Positions 30,145 to 34,484 of a stretch of 34,484 bases of DNA are shown here, piece after piece (the stretch's first letter is position 1; each line of letters begins with the position of its first letter). The DNA is taken from positions 1 through 34,484 of the forward strand of contig JAGVLE010000021.1 of the NCBI GenBank assembly GCA_020049895.1, in the 5' to 3' direction. The DNA is from Alphaproteobacteria bacterium. Its GTDB lineage: Bacteria > Pseudomonadota > Alphaproteobacteria > UBA9655. The position numbers were made by a program, and so were the translations under genes. A model generated the notes under the pieces. That model was not told where the DNA came from and did no database searches. It saw only the letters and a program-made list of their open reading frames with translations.

Positions 30145-31884
30145 TCATCGTCTCCCGAATAAGGATTCCATATCCGAAAGCTGGAGTTCAACATACGTTG
30201 GACGTCCATGGTTGCATTGGCCGGAATGAGCTGTGTTCTCCATTTGCCTCAACAGGGCATTCATTTCATCCACAGAGAGTTTACGCCCAGCCCGAACGCT
30301 GTTGTGGCAAGCACAGGTTGCGAGGATTTCTGCAAGACGCTCCTTAAGGCTTAACGGGCTTCCGAGCTCATTGATTTCATCCGCTAAATCTTGGAGAAGC
30401 GCTTTAAGATTAATCTCTCCCAAGAGAGCAGGGATTTCTCTGATCAAAATCCCGCGTTCACCAAAAGGTTCGATCAGAAGCCCAAAAGCCTGTAAGTCTT
30501 CAGTAAGGGCAAGAACGGAGTCTGGGTGGTCCATTTCAACTACTTCAGGAATCAAGAGGATCTGACGCTGTACGTGGCCACGTTCAGCTTTCAAGCGCTC
30601 ATACACTAGGCGCTCATGAGCGGCATGTTGGTCAACAATGATCAAGCTTTCTTCCGTTTGTGCGATAATATAGGTCTCATGAAGTTGAGCTTTTGCAAAC
30701 CCTAAGCGAGGTGTTTCAAGAGGCATAGAGAGCGGCTCAGGGGGCGTCTCACATAAAGAAGCGACCATGGGTGCTGCAGACGTCTGTGTAAGGGGTCTGT
30801 AAGAAGAACGCGGTATATAAGGAGCTAAAGAAGGTTGGCGAACAGGTTCGGGACGAAAAGCATTTAGAGCTTGAAAACTGACAGGTGTTGCTGTTTTTTG
30901 TGTTGAGAGAGAAAGAGTTTGCTTAAGCGCGCTCACAAGTGTTCCCCGAATACGACCACTGTCACGAAAGCGCACCTCTGTTTTGGCAGGATGAACATTC
31001 ACATCCACATCTTCTCGGGGAAGCTCAAGGAAAAGAGCCAGCAGAGGGTATCGATTAGAAGCGAGGAAGTCTTGATAAGCCGCACGTACGGAACCTACCA
31101 AAAGTTTGTCCTTGACAGGCCTGCCATTCACGAACAGGTACTGATGGAGAGCGTTAGCCCTGTTGAGGGTTGGCAAGGAAATAAAACCTTTAAGGTGAAT
31201 TTCGTCTCGTGTCATATCAAGAGAAAGAGCATTTGTTGCAAAATCTTTTCCCATGATGTGCTCAAGGCGAGTGTGTAGGCTCTCTGTAGCCCTATAATCA
31301 AATAGGGTGCGTTCGTCAGCAATAAGCTTAAAGGAAACAGCCGGCTGGCTCATTGCCAAACGATTCAAGAAATCAACAGCGTGAGAGAGCTCCGTTGTTG
31401 GGTTTTTTAGGAACTTTAGGCGAGCGGGTGTTGCATAAAAGAGATCTTTCACTTCAATATGTGTTCCGTGAGGATGGGAAGCTGGCATAAGCGGTAGTTT
31501 GTTTCCGCCTTCTACCTTTAACATCCACGCCTCGTCAGATCCCTGGGGACGAGTTGTAAGATGCAGCCGGCTCACAGCGCCAATAGAGGGCAACGCTTCT
31601 CCGCGAAACCCGAGGGTTTGGATATTAAAAAGATCGTTCTCTGGGAGCTTTGAAGTGGCGTGTCTTTCGACGCCAAGTTCAAGCTCTTCTGGGGTCATTC
31701 CCATGCCGTTATCGGTGACAGCGATAAGACTACGGCCCCCATCTCGCAAGGTAACTGTAATGCTTGTAGCCCCTGCATCCAGGGCATTCTCTACCAGTTC
31801 TTTAATGGCAGAGGCTGGGCGTTCAATAACCTCGCCAGCAGCGATTTGATTTATGAGATGAGGCTCGAGTTTGCGAATTTTCAT
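30145..31884 (-). CDS. mutL: DNA mismatch repair protein MutL, 579 aa
   Basis: MutL couples mismatch recognition by MutS to strand incision. The GHKL ATPase domain has ELVENALDAGA, DNGMGM and TLGFRGEAL (ATP-binding motifs I-III). The C-terminal dimerisation domain has the endonuclease motif DQHAAHERLVYE (418-429; pattern DQHA-x2-E-x4-E) and a late CNHGRP zinc-site motif, so this is the nicking type of MutL used without MutH. I start at ATG 31884 (GAGGGG upstream) because the family begins MKIRKL; an in-frame ATG at 31920 adds 12 unlikely residues. It lies 42 bp after ampG, in the same direction. Confidence 0.97.
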   Translation of the reverse strand: MKIRKLEPHLINQIAAGEVIERPASAIKELVENALDAGATSITVTLRDGGRSLIAVTDNGMGMTPEELELGVERHATSKLPENDLFNIQTLGFRGEALPSIGAVSRLHLTTRPQGSDEAWMLKVEGGNKLPLMPASHPHGTHIEVKDLFYATPARLKFLKNPTTELSHAVDFLNRLAMSQPAVSFKLIADERTLFDYRATESLHTRLEHIMGKDFATNALSLDMTRDEIHLKGFISLPTLNRANALHQYLFVNGRPVKDKLLVGSVRAAYQDFLASNRYPLLALFLELPREDVDVNVHPAKTEVRFRDSGRIRGTLVSALKQTLSLSTQKTATPVSFQALNAFRPEPVRQPSLAPYIPRSSYRPLTQTSAAPMVASLCETPPEPLSMPLETPRLGFAKAQLHETYIIAQTEESLIIVDQHAAHERLVYERLKAERGHVQRQILLIPEVVEMDHPDSVLALTEDLQAFGLLIEPFGERGILIREIPALLGEINLKALLQDLADEINELGSPLSLKERLAEILATCACHNSVRAGRKLSVDEMNALLRQMENTAHSGQCNHGRPTYVELQLSDMESLFGRR

Positions 31885-31926
31885 ACCCCTCAAGCTAGCA
31901 GCAAAAGGGCTTTTCTGCAATGAGGC

Positions 31927-33189
31927 TTAAGAGGGACGGGGAAACGGAATTCTGCGAATCCAGGCAAGGCCAATCAGAGAAGAGAATGAAACAATTAGAA
32001 AGTAAGGCCCCCATCCACACATTTTGACAAGAAAGCCAGAGAGGGGTGAGCACAGGGTATGACTTAAACTTGCAAGAGACGTTAAAAGGGCCAGCTGTGT
32101 TGCAGCAAAAGTAATTCTGCAACATGTTAATTGATACGCAAAAAAAGCCGTTAGCGTAACTCCCCCCAGAAAATGTTCAATACCAGTCGTAAAATAAAGA
32201 AAAGAAAGATTGGCGACAAGAAAGTTCTGAATAAAAAAAAGGAGATAAGAGAGGCCATGCGCCGATCCTCCCCACCACAGCACTTTCCTATAACCATAAA
32301 TACGAATCCAATATCCTCCAATGATTCCCCCGATAACGAGGGCGCTGAGGCCAAAGATTTTCGTCGCATTTCCAATATCCACATAACTAAACCCTAAATC
32401 TAATAGGAAGAGGGGTAACATCATGTGAGAAAGGTTTTCTGGCAAGCGGTAAACAAGCATAAACACCAGGATAGCCTTCCAGGCATCCTGACGGATGAAG
32501 TCCTTAAAAGGACCTATGAAGGCATAAGAAGCCCATTGTCTCCAGCTTTCAAAGGAATGGGTATGGTCTTTGAGGAAAGGATCAGGCTCTTGCATCAGAA
32601 GAACTGTAATAAGGCCTATAAACATGAGGAAAGAAATCAGGAAATAAATTTCTTGCCAACTCAAGAATGTTGCAAGATAGAGAGCGCCAGCACCTGACGT
32701 AAGCATGCCCAAACGATACCCAAGGACACCCATTCCTTCTCCTACTCCCCATTCCTGAGAACGCAGAATTTCCATTTGGTAAGTTAACAAAAGGACATGC
32801 TGGCTTGCTGATGAAAAAGTAACGATAAAAGCACACGCAACGAATTTCTTAAGGTCTGAAATAGGATCAAAAAAAGCCATTCCCCAGAGGCCAGCGATAG
32901 CCGTGAGTTGCAGTAAGCACAGCCAACTTCGGCGTTGCCCTAAATATCTCTTTAAAAAAGGAAGGGGGACCTGGTCTAATAAAGGAGCCCAGAGAAATTT
33001 AAAGGTATAGGGCAGATGGAGGAGGCCAAAAAATCCAATAGAAACGAAACTCAAGCCATAACTTTTCAACCAAATCCCTAAAGTGGAAGACGTGAGCAGT
33101 AGGGGCAAGCAATTGGCATAAGCAATACATCCTATCGCAAGAACATGGCGATTTGTATAGGACCGAATGAGCGTAGAGAGAAACTGCAT
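31927..33189 (-). CDS. ampG: AmpG-like MFS permease, 420 aa
   Basis: A 12-helix major facilitator protein. The region GLLHLPYTFKFLWAPLLDQVPLPFLKRYLGQRRSWL (around residues 54-90) is the AmpG-type motif (KFLWAPLLD...GRRRSW). AmpG imports anhydromuropeptides released from the cell wall for recycling. Related siderophore permeases share this pattern, so substrate is less sure than family. The start has a weak ribosome-binding site. It precedes mutL in the same direction. A hairpin-bearing intergenic region and the secreted-protein pair lie to the right. Confidence 0.88.
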   Translation of the reverse strand: MQFLSTLIRSYTNRHVLAIGCIAYANCLPLLLTSSTLGIWLKSYGLSFVSIGFFGLLHLPYTFKFLWAPLLDQVPLPFLKRYLGQRRSWLCLLQLTAIAGLWGMAFFDPISDLKKFVACAFIVTFSSASQHVLLLTYQMEILRSQEWGVGEGMGVLGYRLGMLTSGAGALYLATFLSWQEIYFLISFLMFIGLITVLLMQEPDPFLKDHTHSFESWRQWASYAFIGPFKDFIRQDAWKAILVFMLVYRLPENLSHMMLPLFLLDLGFSYVDIGNATKIFGLSALVIGGIIGGYWIRIYGYRKVLWWGGSAHGLSYLLFFIQNFLVANLSFLYFTTGIEHFLGGVTLTAFFAYQLTCCRITFAATQLALLTSLASLSHTLCSPLSGFLVKMCGWGPYFLIVSFSSLIGLAWIRRIPFPRPS

Positions 33190-33240
33190 GAGCGTAATTT
33201 TTACTCATTCACTGCCGCGTTGTATAGGGAAAAAGAGAGG

Positions 33241-33290
33241 AGGCTAAGACCTCTTAAGTTTCTTGAAGAAACAAAAAGAAGACTTAGCCT
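33241..33290 (-). terminator. Long two-stem hairpin after the first secreted-protein gene
   Basis: AGGCTAAG (33241-33248) pairs with CTTAGCCT (33283-33290), and inside it GTTTCT pairs with AGAAAC around TGA. It starts 25 bp after the stop of the leftward gene at 33315, so it is probably its transcription end or an RNA-stabilising 3' structure. No long T-run follows. The same structure recurs at 33835-33885. Confidence 0.7.
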
Positions 33291-33314
33291 ATTGGTGGTT
33301 AGACCGATTAAATG

Positions 33315-33707
33315 TTAGTTAGCGTCTGCTGTTGGCGCTGGAATATTCGATCCAGTTCCAGTAATAGTATAGGCAGTTCCGTCAACGTTAACAGTCTTTC
33401 CAACATTTGTCTTGTCGCCAACAGTATAGGAAGGTCCGCTCTCACCGCTAACAGTATAAGTAGTTCCTTTTGTTGGTGTTGCTGGAATATTCGAGCCAGT
33501 TCCAGTAATAGTATAGGCAGTTCCATCAACGTTAACAGTCTTTCCAACATTTGTCTTGTCGCCAACAGTATAGGAAGGTCCGCTCTCACCGCTAACAGTA
33601 TAAGTAGTAGGCGTATGCGTAGGTTTAGGAGGTTTATTTGCATTTGCAGATAGGGACACAAGAGAGACTCCTGCGATGAGAAGTGTTAGTACGGTAAGAT
33701 TTTTCAT
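33315..33707 (-). CDS. Secreted tandem-repeat protein, 130 aa (cassette A)
   Basis: Signal peptide MKNLTVLTLLIAGVSLVSLSANA (cleavage about 23). The mature part is a Pro-rich linker (KPPKPTHTPTT) and two nearly identical 48-residue units (TYTVSGESGPSYTVGDK..., with GKTVNVDGTAYTITGTGSNIPA), rich in Thr, Gly and Val and likely β-stranded. The repeat is also nearly perfect at DNA level. There is no membrane anchor. No family is recognised; extracellular adhesive or surface-bound role is possible. The ribosome-binding site is AAAGGAAAC with ATT before ATG. Its 5' end, signal peptide and 3' hairpin match the gene at 33924. Confidence 0.75.
   Translation of the reverse strand: MKNLTVLTLLIAGVSLVSLSANANKPPKPTHTPTTYTVSGESGPSYTVGDKTNVGKTVNVDGTAYTITGTGSNIPATPTKGTTYTVSGESGPSYTVGDKTNVGKTVNVDGTAYTITGTGSNIPAPTADAN
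33337..33608. repeat. 144-bp tandem repeat inside secreted-protein gene
   Basis: The segment starting GCTGGAATATTCG at 33337 recurs at 33481. The 128 bp to GTATAAGTAGT match except for two single-base changes; the first copy is followed by a 16-bp spacer. The period of 144 bp is 48 codons and keeps the frame, so copy number could vary by slippage or recombination. Confidence 0.9.
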
Positions 33708-33834
33708 AATTGTTTCCTTTCAAATTAAGTTTTTCTAAAAAAAGAGATTGCCATATTATTAACAACAATACGATAAATAAGTAAAAAATGTGTTAAAGTA
33801 TTTTATATGAACGGAACAATACTTCAAATAAGAA

Positions 33835-33885
33835 AGGCTAAGTCCTCTTTAAGTTTCTGGAAGAAACAAAAAGAAGACTTAGCCT
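33835..33885 (-). terminator. Long two-stem hairpin after the second secreted-protein gene
   Basis: AGGCTAAGTC (33835-33844) pairs with GACTTAGCCT (33876-33885), with TCTTT/AAAGA continuing the stem and an inner stem GTTTCT-GGA-AGAAAC. It follows the stop at 33924 by about 38 bp. Both it and the sequence before it (CGATTAAATG) are near-copies of the element at 33241-33290. Confidence 0.75.
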
Positions 33886-33923
33886 ATCGGTGTATTATCG
33901 TCACTTAGATCGATTAAATGTCA

Positions 33924-34325
33924 TTAAGCACCAGCTGGTGGCTTTGGCGGTGTTGGCATTGTTGGTGTTGGTGTGACTGTCTTTTTGTCTTCTACTGCTT
34001 CTGCAGGGATAAGCCCCTCATTTGCTCTCGCCGTGACATCAGCTGAGATAGTAGCTCTATCCGTTTCTGTGGCTTTACCTGTTTGAAAGTCTGTTATTTT
34101 GCTTTCTACTGCTTCTGCAGGCTTCTCTCCATCAGAAGCTCTCTTTTCGATGTCAGCTCCCTTAACTTTTTTCTCAGCACTTCTTTTCTTAATTTTCTCA
34201 ATCTTTTCTTTGAAAGGAGTGTCCTTTTCTTTGAGAAAAAACTTAGTACCTTCAGCATTTGCAGCTGTGCCAACAAGAGATATTCCTGCGATGAGAAGTG
34301 TTAATACGGTAAGAATGTTTTTCAT
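33924..34325 (-). CDS. Secreted charged repeat protein, 133 aa (cassette B)
   Basis: Signal peptide MKNILTVLTLLIAGISLVGT (cleavage about 24, AANA). The mature part has a Lys/Glu-rich helix (FKEKIEKIKKRSAEKKVKG), two related segments (ADIEKRASDGEKPAEAVESK and ADVTARANEGLIPAEAVEDK) and a Pro/Thr-rich tail (TPTPTMPTPPKPPAGA). It has no membrane anchor and no recognised family. I chose ATG 34325 over 34331 because the pattern AAGGAAA-x-x-ATT before ATG copies that of the neighbouring gene at 33707. It shares signal peptide, upstream site and 3' hairpin with that gene but not the mature part. Confidence 0.75.
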   Translation of the reverse strand: MKNILTVLTLLIAGISLVGTAANAEGTKFFLKEKDTPFKEKIEKIKKRSAEKKVKGADIEKRASDGEKPAEAVESKITDFQTGKATETDRATISADVTARANEGLIPAEAVEDKKTVTPTPTMPTPPKPPAGA

Positions 34326-34387
34326 AATCATTTCCTTCCTTTATTAGGTTGATGTTAAATAGAGAAAACTCTCTACTGTTAATAAAA

Positions 34388-34407
34388 TATATAGCAAAGT
34401 CTATATA
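34388..34407. repeat. Palindrome TATATAG-6-CTATATA before the right transposase
   Basis: TATATAG (34388-34394) and CTATATA (34401-34407) surround CAAAGT. It lies about 50 bp upstream of the transposase start, where the insertion-sequence end and its TA target duplication would be expected, or it could be an operator of the secreted-protein gene. Not decided. Confidence 0.35.
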
Positions 34408-34455
34408 AATCGATTATAATATTGTCATAGCAAGAAAAGAAGGATAAGAAGAGCT

Positions 34456-34484
34456 ATGACATACAGTGTGGATTTTCGACAGAA
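34456..34484 (+). CDS. IS630-type transposase, N-terminal fragment (partial at window end)
   Basis: ATG at 34456, preceded by GAAGGATAAGAAG, starts MTYSVDFRQ, the usual opening of the helix-turn-helix of IS630-type transposases (typically MTYSIDFRKK). Only 9 full codons are in the window. With the fragment at the left end, the window is bracketed by IS630-type elements in the same orientation. Confidence 0.65.

Noticed and set aside
30919-31278. Plus-strand frame inside mutL
   Set aside because: Antisense to well-supported mutL, no motifs.
33337-33608. Possible CRISPR array
   Set aside because: Only two long units that are coding and in frame, without unique spacers between short repeats.

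Overview
The window is about 34.5 kb of moderately AT-rich bacterial DNA. The core genes look alphaproteobacterial: dnaX-ybaB-recR-erpA order, a large alpha-type citrate synthase, SURF1, a mitochondrial-processing-peptidase-like M16 protease, YqgE and a KMGKT-type TyrS. Together with a TraA/MobA-type relaxase, IS630-type transposase fragments at both ends, secreted leucine-rich-repeat and Cys-rich proteins, and tail-to-tail gene overlaps, this suggests an intracellular or protist-associated lineage such as Holosporales or another Rickettsiales-like group. That placement is inference from gene content only.

Layout. 1-82 is the 3' end of an IS630-type transposase. 346-960 is an orphan secreted protein. 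1.4-10.8 kb looks like an integrative/mobilizable element: a candidate oriT at about 1442-1493, a 990-residue relaxase-helicase, a β-roll/coiled-coil protein and a membrane protein, then a leftward four-gene module (AlpA-like DNA-binding protein, TOPRIM/DUF3987 primase-helicase, a repeat-bearing ORF, a tail-anchored coiled-coil protein) and an unknown protein. It stops at the 3' end of tRNA-Asn (10862-10937). No integrase or T4SS gene is visible.

10.9-33.2 kb is chromosomal. It holds tRNA-Asn, SRP RNA, dnaX (needs a frameshift to make the full product), ybaB, recR and erpA; an unknown HTH-like protein; a MerC-like protein with a HAD/degenerate UbiA protein; gltA; a leftward dut-SH3-recG cluster; tRNA-Arg; a secreted LRR protein; a CorC/HlyC protein overlapping bolA tail-to-tail; SURF1 coupled to an M16 protease; a leftward ispB-membrane protein-tyrS-yqgE operon; divergent ubiH; a secreted Cys-rich protein; and a leftward ampG-mutL pair.

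The right end (33.2-34.4 kb) carries two adjacent genes for small secreted proteins. They share ribosome-binding region, signal peptide and a long 3' hairpin, but their mature parts are unrelated. One carries a nearly perfect 144-bp tandem repeat. The 5' end of another IS630-type transposase follows. This cassette pair, the dnaX slip site and the palindromic repeat array inside the mobile-element ORF at 6727-6882 are the most unusual structures seen.
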